NCBI GenBank assembly: GCA_036559705.1
Contig: DATBSP010000048.1
Coordinates: forward strand, 1-64,000
DNA: 64,000 nucleotides
Reading direction: 5' to 3'
Source of the DNA: Hyphomicrobium_A sp036559705
GTDB lineage: Bacteria > Pseudomonadota > Alphaproteobacteria > Rhizobiales > Hyphomicrobiaceae
This document shows, piece by piece, positions 24,895 through 33,574 of this stretch. A model generated the notes under the pieces. The model was not told the DNA's origin, searched no databases, and was given only the letters and a program-made list of their open reading frames with translations. Position numbers and translations under genes: made by a program. How positions within the stretch are numbered: position 1 is the first letter of the stretch; the number at the start of each line of letters is the position of its first letter.

Positions 24895-26283
24895 CTAGGC
24901 CTCGCGCGGGGGCGAGCGCACCGGCAGCATGAGCGCAATCCCTGCAATGAGGAAGAGGGCGATCGCTGACATGCCGAGGCGCTGGCTCTGTGTCGCCGTC
25001 GTAACCAAGGCGACCGCCAGCGGCGCCAGGAAGGCAGTGACCTTCCCCGAGAAGGCGAATAGGCCAAAATACTGAGTAATCTTATCGCGCGGTGCCAACC
25101 TTGCCAGCAGGGAACGACTGGAAGACTGCACCGGCGCAGAAACGAGCCCTACGACAACAGCGAAGCCGAGGAACACCCGCTCGCCGATCGAGGAGAACGG
25201 AGCCGAGCCCGGCGCCTTAGGTTCTACGTTCACGAAGTAGAACACATGCGAGGCATCGACCGAGAGGATACCGAAGGCGCCGATGAGCAAGATGAACAGC
25301 GCCGTGACGATGACGAACTTGGCGCTGATGCGGTCATCGAGCCAGCCGCCGATGAGCGCGCCGAATGCCCCCACCAGTGTCAGAATGATGCCGAACAAGC
25401 CGAGCTCGAGCGGACCCCAGCCGAATACCGAGGCGCCATAGATCCCGCCGAACGTGAAGATGGCGGTGAGCCCGTCGGTGTAGATCATGCGCGCAATGAG
25501 GAACAGCAGCATGTCGCGGTTCCCAGGCAGCGAACGCACCGTGTCCCACAGCTCCGCCGTTGCGTGGCGCCCGTCGTGTGCCCGCTTCTGACGAACGTCG
25601 GGCACAAATAGGAAGAACGGGATCATGAACACGAGGTACCAGACCGCCGATAGCGGCCCGACGATGCGGTCACCCTCGCGACTTGCCGTATCGAGAGCGA
25701 ACAAGGGATCGAGCCCGAGCAGCGTCTTGCCCGTATCGCCGACCGGCACGATCAAGCCGGCGACGAGAAATAGGCTGGCGAGGCCGCCGAAGTAGCCACA
25801 CGCCCAGCCGGCGCCCGACAGCCGGCCGAGTTCCTTCTGCGGTACAAGGCTCGGCATGAAGGCGTTGGTGAAGACCGCCGTGTACTCGGCGCAAGCGGTA
25901 GCGACCACGAAGGCGAAGAGTACGAGGTAGATCGCGGCAGAAGGCGCGGCCGGTGTTGCGATCCACAGCGAGGCCATGGCAACGGCGAGTATGACCGAGA
26001 ACAGCGCTATCCAAGGCTTGCGCTGCCCGCGCCCGTCGGCAAAGGCGCCGAGGAACGGACTGCCGACGGCGATGAGCACGCCGGCGATTGCCGCGGCGAA
26101 GCCCCACATCGATTGGCCATGGGGGCCGTCACCGACGACGACGTTGGCGAAGTAGGGTGCGAACAGAAATGTGAGGATCAGCGTGTAGAACGGCTGCACC
26201 GACCAGTCGAACAGCATCCACGAGATGCGCGCCGAGAAGGGTGCGCGCTCCACTGGTGCGGCGTGTTGAGCGGACGCAGCCAT
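24895..26283 (-). CDS. MFS transporter, Atg22/UMF1-like
   Basis: A 462-residue membrane protein with about twelve hydrophobic segments. The N-terminal SWMLFDWSVQPFYTLILTF and SPFLGAFADGRGQRKPW (MFS loop 2-3 motif) match the Atg22/UMF1 subgroup, which in fungi exports amino acids from the vacuole. In proteobacteria the substrate is unknown. In the second half GALIGGWLDDRISAK repeats the loop motif. I chose ATG 26283; a GTG two codons upstream is equally possible. It stands 97 bp from the TPM gene upstream on the same strand. Confidence 0.85.
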   Translation of the reverse strand: MAASAQHAAPVERAPFSARISWMLFDWSVQPFYTLILTFLFAPYFANVVVGDGPHGQSMWGFAAAIAGVLIAVGSPFLGAFADGRGQRKPWIALFSVILAVAMASLWIATPAAPSAAIYLVLFAFVVATACAEYTAVFTNAFMPSLVPQKELGRLSGAGWACGYFGGLASLFLVAGLIVPVGDTGKTLLGLDPLFALDTASREGDRIVGPLSAVWYLVFMIPFFLFVPDVRQKRAHDGRHATAELWDTVRSLPGNRDMLLFLIARMIYTDGLTAIFTFGGIYGASVFGWGPLELGLFGIILTLVGAFGALIGGWLDDRISAKFVIVTALFILLIGAFGILSVDASHVFYFVNVEPKAPGSAPFSSIGERVFLGFAVVVGLVSAPVQSSSRSLLARLAPRDKITQYFGLFAFSGKVTAFLAPLAVALVTTATQSQRLGMSAIALFLIAGIALMLPVRSPPREA

Positions 26284-26380
26284 TTCCACGATTTTGACCC
26301 CCGACGACGAGCCCCCCGGCGTCAGCCATATAGCACGGAAAAATGACTGTGCTTACGGCGCTTGGCCACCGGGCACAGGG

Positions 26381-27037
26381 CTACCACAGGATGATCAGGT
26401 GGTCGGGCAGCTCGTTCGGGTCGTTGGCGCCGGGCGGAAAGTGCTGCGCGAGGACGGCGCCGATGGCGGTGATGGCCGCGACAAACCCGTCGGCAGGGTG
26501 ACCCCCGCCGATGGCGGCGGTGAGATCGTCGACAATGTGCTTCCACGTTCCGGGCGCCACCTTTGCGTCGATCCCCTTGTCGGCGATGATCTGTGCGTGA
26601 TGCTCGGCTACCGAGACGAACAGCAGGACGCCGGTGCGCCCGGAGGTCGTGTGCAAGTTCTGGGCGAGGAATTGCTCGACGGCGCGGCGCTGGGCGTGCA
26701 GGTGCTTTATGCCGGCGGGAACGAGCGCCGTGCGGATGGGAGCCGGCATCAGGAGCGCGGTAAGCACGAAGAACACCGCGAGCTGGATCAGATAGATCGA
26801 GCGCATGTCGAGCAGGGTGAAATGAATTAGCACCCAAGGCACGAGCAGGGCGACGATTGCTGCGACCAGCGGCGGCACGTAGTAGTAGCCATCGCTCTGC
26901 ACGGCGACGACAACGACGATCTCGCCCGACGTTTGCCGCTCGGCGTTGGCGATCGCCTCGGAGATGCGCTGCTCGTCCGCGGCTGAAAACGGCCTCATGC
27001 CAAAGGTCTCCCACGCTGTTAGGCCATGCTGCTGCAT
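26381..27037 (-). CDS. TPM-domain membrane protein (second of pair)
   Basis: A 218-residue protein with a TPM_phosphatase domain interrupted by membrane helices. ISEAIANAERQTSGEIVVVVAV is the domain start. Two hydrophobic segments follow at about 55-75 and 82-102. HTTSGRTGVLLFVSVAEHHAQIIAD is the core of the domain. The ATG at 27037 overlaps the upstream stop (TGATG), with GGGGAG six bases ahead, so it is translated coupled to the first TPM gene. It belongs to COG3762. Family function is unclear, probably in membrane protein quality control or envelope stress with LemA. Confidence 0.85.
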   Translation of the reverse strand: MQQHGLTAWETFGMRPFSAADEQRISEAIANAERQTSGEIVVVVAVQSDGYYYVPPLVAAIVALLVPWVLIHFTLLDMRSIYLIQLAVFFVLTALLMPAPIRTALVPAGIKHLHAQRRAVEQFLAQNLHTTSGRTGVLLFVSVAEHHAQIIADKGIDAKVAPGTWKHIVDDLTAAIGGGHPADGFVAAITAIGAVLAQHFPPGANDPNELPDHLIILW

Positions 27038-27855
27038 CACCAGCTCCCCGACGAACCGCCGCCGCCGAAGTCGCCGCCGCCACCCGACCATCCGCCCCCG
27101 CCGCCCCCGCCGCCCGACCAGCCGCCGCCCCAGCCGCCTGAGTTTCCTGGCACTACGACCGGTCCGCCGCGGCGCCGCCGGCCGCCCACTGCTTGCGGCG
27201 CGTTGTTGATGGATTGCACGATGGCGTAGAGAATAAACAACACGACGCAGAGCCAAAACACGATGAGGACGATCGACCAGAAGTCGAGGTCGCCGCCCCG
27301 CGCCTGCCGCGCGCGTTCCTTTACCTCCTCAGCATCTCCGAGCAGGACGTCCTTGATGTCGCGCACGCCGGCACGGATGCCGGCGGAGAAGTTGCCGCGT
27401 CGGAACTCCGGCAGGATCGCGTTCTGGATTATGAGGCTCGACATGGCGTCGGTCATCACGGGCTCTAGCCCGCGGCCGACCTCGATACGCACCTTGCGCT
27501 CGTTCGGCGCCACGATCAGCAGGATGCCGTTGTCCTTATCCTTCTGCCCGATGCCCCATTTGCGGCCGAGCCGATAGCCGTAATCCTCGATTGGGTAGCC
27601 CTGCAGCGTTTTGAGGGTGACGACGGCGACCTGGTCGGTCGACGTTTTCTCCAGAGCAGCGAGCTCCGCCTGGATGGCCGTGTAGTCGTCGGCACTCAGC
27701 AGGCCGGCCTCGTCGGTGATGCGGCTGGTGAGCACCGGAAACGTCGGCTCGGCTTGCGCCGCGCCGACAGTGGCGAGCCACAACATGGCAACGAGCAATG
27801 CTGCGGCCGCACGAGGCGCCCAGCTCAAAGGCGAAGCGCACCGAGCCGCAGGCAT
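27037..27855 (-). CDS. TPM-domain protein with Gly-rich tail (YgcG-like)
   Basis: A 272-residue protein. The signal peptide ends near AAQA (residue 35). The TPM domain spans about 40-170, with VLTSRITDEAGLLSADDYT, the VAVVTLKTLQGYPIEDYGYRLGRKWGIG core (residues about 77-104) and LLIVAPNERKVRIEVGRGLEPVMTD. One membrane helix lies at about 195-217. A C-terminal Gly/Ser/Trp-rich tail follows, ending GGGGSSGSW. This matches COG1512/YgcG. The domain sits in the periplasm and is tethered at its C-terminus. Glycine-rich tails are typical of the family. An AGAGGAG ribosome site precedes ATG 27855. Confidence 0.88.
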   Translation of the reverse strand: MPAARCASPLSWAPRAAAALLVAMLWLATVGAAQAEPTFPVLTSRITDEAGLLSADDYTAIQAELAALEKTSTDQVAVVTLKTLQGYPIEDYGYRLGRKWGIGQKDKDNGILLIVAPNERKVRIEVGRGLEPVMTDAMSSLIIQNAILPEFRRGNFSAGIRAGVRDIKDVLLGDAEEVKERARQARGGDLDFWSIVLIVFWLCVVLFILYAIVQSINNAPQAVGGRRRRGGPVVVPGNSGGWGGGWSGGGGGGGGWSGGGGDFGGGGSSGSW

Positions 27856-27880
27856 CGTTCGTCTCCTCTAGGGAGCGGCC

Positions 27881-28510
27881 CTATTGCTTCGTGCCGAAGT
27901 CGACCTTGGGCGCCTTCATTTCCTCGGCGGCAATGTCGAAGGTGGCCATTTCCTTGGCCGAAGGATACATGACCGCGCGCCAGATGCGGCCGGGGAACGT
28001 GGTGATTTCGGTGTTATAGGCGCGCACCGCCTCGATGTAGTCGCGCCGCGCGATGGCAATGCGGTTTTCGGTGCCCTCGATCTGGCTCTGCAGGGTGAGG
28101 AAGTTCTGTCCCGATTTGATGTCCGGGTAGCGTTCGACCACGGCGAGCAGCCGGCCTAGCGCGCCGCCGAGCTGGTTCTGCGCTTCCTGGAATTTCTGCA
28201 TCGCCTCGGGGTTGGTGAGGATGTCCGGCGGAACATTGATTTGGGCTTGCGTCGCCTTGGCACGCGCTTCGACGACGTCGGTGAGCACCGTCTTCTCTTG
28301 CTCGGCGAAGCCCTTGACGGTCTCGACGAGGTTGGGAATGAGGTCGGCACGCCGCTTGTACTGGCTGAGCACCTCGGACCAGGCCGCCTTGGCGTTCTGC
28401 TCGTAGGTGGGGATTGTGTTGATGCCGCAGCCGGCGAGCGCAAGGCACATCGCAGACAGCAAAATCGCGGCGAAGGGGCGGGCGATACGAAGCGCCGACA
28501 CGTGGGCCAT
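27881..28510 (-). CDS. lemA: LemA-family lipoprotein
   Basis: A 209-residue LemA protein. A lipoprotein signal with lipobox LALAGC (Cys at about residue 28) is followed by the long LemA helical hairpin: AWSEVLSQYKRRADLIPNLV, TVKGFAEQEKTVLTDVVEAR, and the conserved ERYPDIKSGQNFLTLQSQ. LemA proteins occur upstream of TPM proteins in many bacteria, as here (lemA-TPM-TPM, 25-bp and overlapping junctions). Their function is still vague, with proposed roles in envelope stress and membrane protease systems. The original LemA name for a histidine kinase is unrelated. Confidence 0.93.
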   Translation of the reverse strand: MAHVSALRIARPFAAILLSAMCLALAGCGINTIPTYEQNAKAAWSEVLSQYKRRADLIPNLVETVKGFAEQEKTVLTDVVEARAKATQAQINVPPDILTNPEAMQKFQEAQNQLGGALGRLLAVVERYPDIKSGQNFLTLQSQIEGTENRIAIARRDYIEAVRAYNTEITTFPGRIWRAVMYPSAKEMATFDIAAEEMKAPKVDFGTKQ

Positions 28511-28757
28511 GGCGAAAAAGCCTCCAGAGGAACCGGAACAGCGGCTTTGTCCTAGTAACAGTTAAAGGCCGGAGCAAGCCCGTTGGCGTGTGGCGAGGGT
28601 TTACGGGCCGTTATTGCACGGGCTTCAAGTGTGCGTCGCCACGTACGATTGAGGCGCGTTCCCATGGTTGCCATATTCGCGCGTCATGCAGAGGGCTGGG
28701 GTCCTTTCGTGGCAGCGTGGGACAGGGCAAATGGGCGCGGTGGGGAAGTCCGGCAGC

Positions 28758-29630
28758 ATGCGCAATTCGATCGCGGTAATGAACACCAAGGGCGGCGTCG
28801 GCAAGTCAACGCTCGTGCTGGCGCTTGCCGAGACGATTTCGGCCTATCACGGCAAGAACGTGCTGGTGATCGACAGCGACGCCCAGGCCAGCGTGTCGAG
28901 CATGCTGATGTCGGTGTCGAGCCTGTACAAGCTGCAGTCGGAAGGCGCAACCATCGTCGACTACCTGCACGGCCGCGTGCTCAAGAACCAAGTGATCGAC
29001 TGGCCCAAGTTCATCGTCCGCAACGTCTCCGACGTCGACGATGCGCGCTCGCTCTTCATGCTGCCGAGTGACATGCAACTCACGCTGCTCGAGCGGGAGG
29101 TGTCGAAGGAGAATTTGCACGGCAAGCTGCGCGAGGTGATCGGCGAGTTGCTCACCGGCGTGCGCCGCGTGTTCGATGTCATACTGATTGACTGCCCGCC
29201 CGGCCTCTCCGTGCTCACCGAGTGCTGGCTGCGCGAGGCTGACTTCCACATCTCACCGACCAAGGCCGACTACGTTTCTGTCTGCGGGCTCGAGGTGTTC
29301 CGCCGCTTCAAGGGTCTAAATCCCGAGATGGGCTTTGCCGAGAACCTCGGTGTCATCGTCAATATGAAGGAGGCCAATTCCGTCTCCGACGAGGAATATC
29401 ACCGCTGGTTGCAGGACAACCCGGAGAACGCCTGCTTTGCGCAGGCCATTCCGCGCATGCCCGCCCTGCAGGATGCCGCCAATTTCCAGAACTACGAGCG
29501 CAGCTACCTCGCCAAATACCCCGGTCAGGTGGGCACGGCCGTGCGCGCGCTGACCGATGAGGTCATGACGCGCCTTGGCCGTGGCGCCGCCAGGGTCGAG
29601 GTCAAGGCGCCGGCCGCCGCGACCGCCTGA
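28758..29630 (+). CDS. ParA/MinD-type ATPase, orphan
   Basis: A 290-residue deviant-Walker ATPase. VMNTKGGVGKSTLVLALAE contains the signature lysine of the ParA family. LVIDSDAQASVSSMLM is the Walker A' region. VILIDCPPGLSVLTE is Walker B. I chose ATG 28758, nine bases after GGGGAAG; an ATG at 28731 would add nine residues. No parB or cargo gene adjoins it, so it is probably not the chromosomal Par system. A role in positioning a protein complex is inferred. It has no helix-turn-helix, so it is not a plasmid type-Ia ParA. Confidence 0.85.
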   Translation: MRNSIAVMNTKGGVGKSTLVLALAETISAYHGKNVLVIDSDAQASVSSMLMSVSSLYKLQSEGATIVDYLHGRVLKNQVIDWPKFIVRNVSDVDDARSLFMLPSDMQLTLLEREVSKENLHGKLREVIGELLTGVRRVFDVILIDCPPGLSVLTECWLREADFHISPTKADYVSVCGLEVFRRFKGLNPEMGFAENLGVIVNMKEANSVSDEEYHRWLQDNPENACFAQAIPRMPALQDAANFQNYERSYLAKYPGQVGTAVRALTDEVMTRLGRGAARVEVKAPAAATA

Positions 29631-29667
29631 GGGGCGACAGCTTTTCCGCGGGATGCTAGGGTTTGCC

Positions 29668-30102
29668 ATGTTGCGAACATGCACCCTGCTTCCGGCCCTC
29701 CTCCTGCTCGTCGAGCCGGCCATTGCCATCGAGGTGAAGAGCTGCGAGGACGCGAATGTCGGCCTCACCGAGCTAATCCCTCCGGTCGGCAAGAACAGCC
29801 GCACCTACAAGGACGACAAGATCAGCGTCTACGTGGTCGACACCGTCGAGCCGGCGTGCTGCGCGGCAGGCATTGCGATCGTCATCCCCGACATCGCGGA
29901 CGAACTTGGCGGCAACAAGTGCCTTGCTGTCGTGGGCGTCGCTTCGGTGCAGTTTGATGAGGTCGTCACCGAGGACGACCCCGCCAAGGGTTTGCTGATC
30001 ACGATACCGACGCGTGTGTTCAACGAGGCCGCCGATTCGGCGCCGGGGGAACCGATGCGGCTGCGCGTCAACGTCGAGAAGGGCACACTGGTCGCCGAAT
30101 AG
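29668..30102 (+). CDS. Secreted protein of unknown function
   Basis: A 144-residue protein from ATG 29668. The signal peptide LRTCTLLPALLLLVEPAIA is followed by a mature part with five cysteines, including adjacent CC in VEPACCAAGIAIVIPD, and an acidic C-terminal half rich in beta-forming segments. The ATG at 29653 would add five residues. It lies 37 bp after the ParA-like gene and may share its transcript. No family is recognised; it is probably a periplasmic, disulphide-bonded domain. Confidence 0.6.
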   Translation: MLRTCTLLPALLLLVEPAIAIEVKSCEDANVGLTELIPPVGKNSRTYKDDKISVYVVDTVEPACCAAGIAIVIPDIADELGGNKCLAVVGVASVQFDEVVTEDDPAKGLLITIPTRVFNEAADSAPGEPMRLRVNVEKGTLVAE

Positions 30103-30239
30103 AGCCGCTTTCGAAAGCTGAGAGATTTTCGCGGCTGCGCTTGGTTTTACGTGCAATTCGAGTTTATTTTTTGTTAGCAGGAACTATCAACTTCCGTCCC
30201 GCTTCTCATTGAGAATTCGACGAGATTCGGGGGCCACCC

Positions 30240-30515
30240 ATGAGCAAAACTTTCGCAGCAGAGCTGGTACGGCGCCTCGCGCCGGACCTCAGAAACGAGC
30301 TCGTCGTGCAGTCCATTCTCCCGCTGGAGATCAAGCTGCATCTCGAGCGCCTGAAGTTGACGGAGCTGATCCGTGCAGCGAGCGAGACAGCAGGGCATTC
30401 AGCGGCCGCAAGTCAGCGCTGCTGCTCGTCCGGCGCGATTCCTACTGCGACCTATTCTGAGAAATTGGAGCGGGCGAACGGATTTGAACCGTCGACCCTC
30501 ACGTTGGCAACGTGA
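30240..30515 (+). CDS. Doubtful small hypothetical protein
   Basis: The 91-codon frame has coding-like third-base GC in its first half (RRLAPDLRNELVVQSILPLE, then a leucine-rich helix to about residue 48). It then runs into the opposite strand of tRNA-Gly and ends at 30515 inside it. No good ribosome site precedes ATG 30240. A true gene would be unlikely to end within a tRNA, so this is either a decayed gene truncated by the tRNA or chance. From 30103 to 30239 I see no other feature. Confidence 0.25.
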   Translation: MSKTFAAELVRRLAPDLRNELVVQSILPLEIKLHLERLKLTELIRAASETAGHSAAASQRCCSSGAIPTATYSEKLERANGFEPSTLTLAT

Positions 30516-30540
30516 TGCTCTACCCCTGAGCTACGCCCGC
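30466..30540 (-). tRNA. tRNA-Gly (anticodon GCC)
   Basis: The minus strand forms a cloverleaf with acceptor GCGGGCG/CGCCCGC and D-arm GCTCAGGGGTAGAGC. The anticodon stem is TCACG/CGTGA around TTGCCAA, giving anticodon GCC. The T-arm is GACGGTTCAAATCCGTT. Discriminator T and CCA (30466-30468) are encoded. It reads GGC/GGT glycine codons. Confidence 0.97.
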
Positions 30541-30654
30541 ATCCATTGGGTAACGGCGCCGCTGAGAGCGGCGGACCCGCCTTATGGCGCAACTGCGCGG
30601 CCTTTGCAAGGCACCCAACGCGGCGGTGCAATTTTGCGCGCGAAGCCCCGTTTT

Positions 30655-31065
30655 TTAGCCCTTCTCGCCGGTCCCCGCCTTGAAGTAGCTCTTCAAGCTG
30701 CACTGCGAGTAGCCGCCGTCGGAAAACAGCTTCTTGATCTCCTTCAGCGCTGCCTCGCGCGTGGAACCGACGGCCGCGGCACAGCCGGTTTTGGGATCGG
30801 TGCAGCACATGACTGCAAAGATGTGGTCCATGCCGTTGGTGCTGGCCGGCGTGTCGGCACAGGTTGAGGAGACCTGCTTGCAGGCGAGCACGGCAAGTTT
30901 CTTTGCCTGATCCTTGCTGGTCGCCCAGACGACCGAGGAAGAATTTTCGAGGTTGGGAGCAATGGCCGCCCAGCGATCCTGGGCGGTGGCCTGACTCGGA
31001 AGCAAGCTCAGCATGAGTAGCGCCGTGGCGGCGGTCGTTATGCGCACTAGGGCTGTGGCGGACAT
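30655..31065 (-). CDS. Secreted Cys-rich protein, DUF4189-like
   Basis: A 136-residue protein from ATG 31065, with AGGAG six bases ahead. The signal peptide ends at ATAQ. The mature part begins WAAIAPNLENSSSVVWAT, has six or more cysteines, and ends in EIKKLFSDGGYSQCSLKSYF. The opening AxAP, the alternating Cys spacing and the Ala/Glu helix resemble DUF4189 proteins of Hyphomicrobiales. The family match is by eye and tentative. A periplasmic location is likely. The function is unknown. Confidence 0.65.
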   Translation of the reverse strand: MSATALVRITTAATALLMLSLLPSQATAQDRWAAIAPNLENSSSVVWATSKDQAKKLAVLACKQVSSTCADTPASTNGMDHIFAVMCCTDPKTGCAAAVGSTREAALKEIKKLFSDGGYSQCSLKSYFKAGTGEKG

Positions 31066-31225
31066 CGGATCTCCTGCGGTCACGGCAAAGGGATGCTACC
31101 GCTGGCCACATCGGCCAGCAAGCGGGGCCCCGCGCATGAATGAAAGGAATTCGGGTGCGAAGCCAATTGGCGACACGCGCCTCGGCGACTAAGTAGGGAC
31201 AAACATTTAGCTTGAATCCCGCCCA

Positions 31226-31738
31226 ATGCCCGCATCCCGCCAAGAGCTGTTCGACCGGCTTGCCGACCTCGGCATTGAAACGAGGACGGTGGAGCACGAG
31301 CCGGTGTTCACGGTGGCAGAAAGCAGCCAGCTCGAACGGGAGTTGTCGGGAGCGCACACCAAGAACTTGTTCTTGAAGGACGAGGACGGCTCGCTGTTTC
31401 TAGTCGTCGCTATGGCTTCGACACGCGTGGATCTCAAAGCACTGGCAAAGACTTTGCGAGCAGGCCGTTTCAGCTTCGGCAAATCCGATCTGCTGTTGGA
31501 GGCGCTCGGCGTGCCACCGGGATCGGTCACCGCCTTCGCTGTCATCAACGATAGGACGCAGCGCGTACGCCTCATCATCGATGCGGAGCTGATGGAGCAC
31601 GACACGATCAACTGCCATCCACTGGAGAACACAGCGACGACCAACATTGCACGGGACGACCTTTTGCGGTTCATTCGCACCTGCGGACATGAACCGACGA
31701 TTGCCGCTCTCAGCAGCGCTGCCCCGATGGGGTCGTAA
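31226..31738 (+). CDS. YbaK/ProX-type aminoacyl-tRNA deacylase
   Basis: A 170-residue YbaK-fold trans-editing enzyme. LFDRLADLGIETRTVEHEPVFTV is the family start. The active-site lysine is in AHTKNLFLKDEDG. VTAFAVINDRTQRVRLIID and the GSVTAFA loop are typical. The C-terminal NTATTNIARDDLLRFIRTCGH matches ProXp-ala (prolyl-tRNA editing protein ProX), which deacylates Ala-tRNA(Pro). It stands alone. Family assignment is confident; the exact substrate is inferred. Confidence 0.9.
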   Translation: MPASRQELFDRLADLGIETRTVEHEPVFTVAESSQLERELSGAHTKNLFLKDEDGSLFLVVAMASTRVDLKALAKTLRAGRFSFGKSDLLLEALGVPPGSVTAFAVINDRTQRVRLIIDAELMEHDTINCHPLENTATTNIARDDLLRFIRTCGHEPTIAALSSAAPMGS

Positions 31739-31744
31739 TTGCCT

Positions 31745-31774
31745 GGGGGCTGCGGAAAAACACCGCTGGCCCCC
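31745..31774 (+). terminator. Imperfect GC-rich stem-loop after proX
   Basis: GGGGGC and TGCGG on the left pair with CCGC and GGCCCCC on the right around an A-rich loop, six bases past the stop. The stem is interrupted by a bulge and no T-run follows (TGACTT), so it may be a weak or factor-assisted terminator. Confidence 0.4.
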
Positions 31775-31924
31775 TGACTTGCGGTTCGCGCCGGTCATCA
31801 CGATGTGCGGTTGAACGGGTGTGCCCGCATGTCGTCATTGCGGAGCTAAATTGGGCGCCAAATGCATTTTTGCTATTGAGTGGCCGCCGACGCTAAGCTC
31901 AGGTCTCGCCGCGAGGAGACAGAT

Positions 31925-32836
31925 ATGGAATTCGGGTTGAAGGCAGCGCCGGCTGGCGCCAGCGATGCCGACATCATCAAGGACTCGACGACGGCAAGCT
32001 TCGCCAAGGACGTCATCGAAGCGTCGCGTGCGGTGCCGGTGATCGTCGACTTTTGGGCTGCGTGGTGCGGGCCATGCAAACAGCTGACACCCGTGCTCGA
32101 AAAGGTCGTCAAGAGTTATGGCGGCAAGGTGCGGCTCGTTAAGGTCAACGTCGATGAGCACCCGGGCATTGCCGGGCAGCTGCGCGTGCAGTCATTGCCC
32201 ACCGTGTATGCGTTCCGTGACGGCCGTCCGCTCGACGGGTTCATGGGCGCGCAGCCGGAGAGCGCCATCCGCGCCTTCGTCGATCGGCTCGTTGGCGAGG
32301 AAGCCGAGGCTGATGTTGCCACCGTCTTGGCGACCGCCGAGCAGGCGTTGGAGGTAGGCGACGTGCAAGCCGCGGCAGAAATCTTCGCGGCCGTCCTGCA
32401 GGAGCACAAGCAAAATCCAGCAGCCCTCGCCGGCCTCGCCCGCTGCTATCTGCAGACCGGCGATATCGATCGCGCCGAGCAGATGATCGCCCTGGTGCCG
32501 CCGGAGGAGAAGAAGGTCGCCGCCGTCGAGCAGGTGAAGGCCGCGCTGGAGCTGGCGCGCAAAGCGCCGAAGGCCGATCAGCAGGGCGAACTCGAGCAAA
32601 AGCTCGCGGCTAATCCCACCGATCAGCAGGCGCGCTTTGACCTCGCCGTCGCTCTGGCGGCGCGTGGTCAGAAAGCGCAGGCCGTCGAACACTTGCTGGA
32701 GCTCGTGCGCCGCGACCGCAATTGGAATGACGAGGCCGCACGCAAGCAGCTCGTGCAGCTCTTCGAGGCTTGGGGGTTCAAGGATCCTGCGGCGATCGAC
32801 GGCCGGCGCCGACTTTCATCTTTGCTCTTTTCATAG
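31925..32836 (+). CDS. cnoX: Thioredoxin-TPR fusion (CnoX/YbbN-like)
   Basis: A 303-residue protein from ATG 31925, with GAGGAG seven bases upstream. The N-terminal thioredoxin domain has WAAWCGPCKQLTPVLEK with C48 and C51. LRVQSLPTVYAFRDGRPLDG is the cis-Pro region. From about residue 125 there are TPR-like repeats, for example LALEVGD-type helices and AGLARCYLQTGDIDRAEQM. E. coli CnoX lacks the first Cys of this motif and acts as a holdase, whereas this copy keeps an intact CGPC and may be redox active as well. The next two same-strand genes are a usual alphaproteobacterial group. Confidence 0.9.
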   Translation: MEFGLKAAPAGASDADIIKDSTTASFAKDVIEASRAVPVIVDFWAAWCGPCKQLTPVLEKVVKSYGGKVRLVKVNVDEHPGIAGQLRVQSLPTVYAFRDGRPLDGFMGAQPESAIRAFVDRLVGEEAEADVATVLATAEQALEVGDVQAAAEIFAAVLQEHKQNPAALAGLARCYLQTGDIDRAEQMIALVPPEEKKVAAVEQVKAALELARKAPKADQQGELEQKLAANPTDQQARFDLAVALAARGQKAQAVEHLLELVRRDRNWNDEAARKQLVQLFEAWGFKDPAAIDGRRRLSSLLFS

Positions 32837-32872
32837 GCTTCAACGCCGCCAAGGCGGAAGGATTAAAGACCA

Positions 32873-33556
32873 GTGTCCCCGACCGATCGCTACCGGCGTC
32901 CGGCAGACCTTCCGCCACGCATTCCCGTATTTCCACTGCGCGGTGCCATCCTCTTGCCGCGCGCGACGCTGCCGCTCAACGTTTTCGAGCCTCGCTACCT
33001 TGAGATGCTCGACGCCGTGATGGCAGGGGACAGGCTAATAGGAATCATCCAGCCGGCGACGGGAGACGCAGTCGAGGACGAGGAAAGTCCGCGCGCGCCC
33101 GTTGGGCTGCGCAACGTCGGATGTGTCGGACGCGTGACGAGCTATCAGGAAGTCGATCACGCGCGGCGGATGATTACGTTGACCGGCGTGATGCGCTACG
33201 ACGTGCTCGACGAGGCGGTGACCGATCTGCCGTACCGTGTGATGAGCGTGAGCTACGATCGCTATGCTACGGATTTGAGCGAGGGACTCGGCGAGGAGCA
33301 GGTCGACCGGCCCAACCTGTTGCGCGTCTTGCGCTCCTATCTCGATGCCAACAAGCTCGAAGCCGATTGGGCCGCCATTCAGCGCGCCTCGAGCGAGTTC
33401 TTGATCAACGCGCTGTGCGTGATGTGCCCCTACGGCCCAGAGGAGAAGCAGGCGTTGCTGGAGGCGGCGGATCTAAAGTGCCGCGCCGATGTGCTTGTTG
33501 CTCTCGCGGAGATGGAGCTTGCATCCAGCGGCAGCAGCGGCACGACTTTGCAATAG
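32873..33556 (+). CDS. LON substrate-binding-domain protein (no protease domain)
   Basis: A 227-residue protein from GTG 32873. It contains only the N-terminal domain of Lon: LPPRIPVFPLRGAILLPRAT, LNVFEPRYLEMLDAVMAGDR and VGCVGRVTSYQEVDHARRM. There is no AAA module or Ser-Lys protease. Such COG2802 proteins are common in alphaproteobacteria and lie between a thioredoxin/TPR gene and a Trm112-like gene, exactly as here. The function is unsettled; substrate binding or an adaptor role is likely. Confidence 0.9.
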   Translation: MSPTDRYRRPADLPPRIPVFPLRGAILLPRATLPLNVFEPRYLEMLDAVMAGDRLIGIIQPATGDAVEDEESPRAPVGLRNVGCVGRVTSYQEVDHARRMITLTGVMRYDVLDEAVTDLPYRVMSVSYDRYATDLSEGLGEEQVDRPNLLRVLRSYLDANKLEADWAAIQRASSEFLINALCVMCPYGPEEKQALLEAADLKCRADVLVALAEMELASSGSSGTTLQ

Positions 33557-33574
33557 GCGAGTGGAGGCGATCGC

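Noticed and set aside
27037..27160. Proline-rich plus-strand frames opposite the TPM Gly-rich tail
   Set aside because: They are the reverse complement of glycine codons in the real gene.
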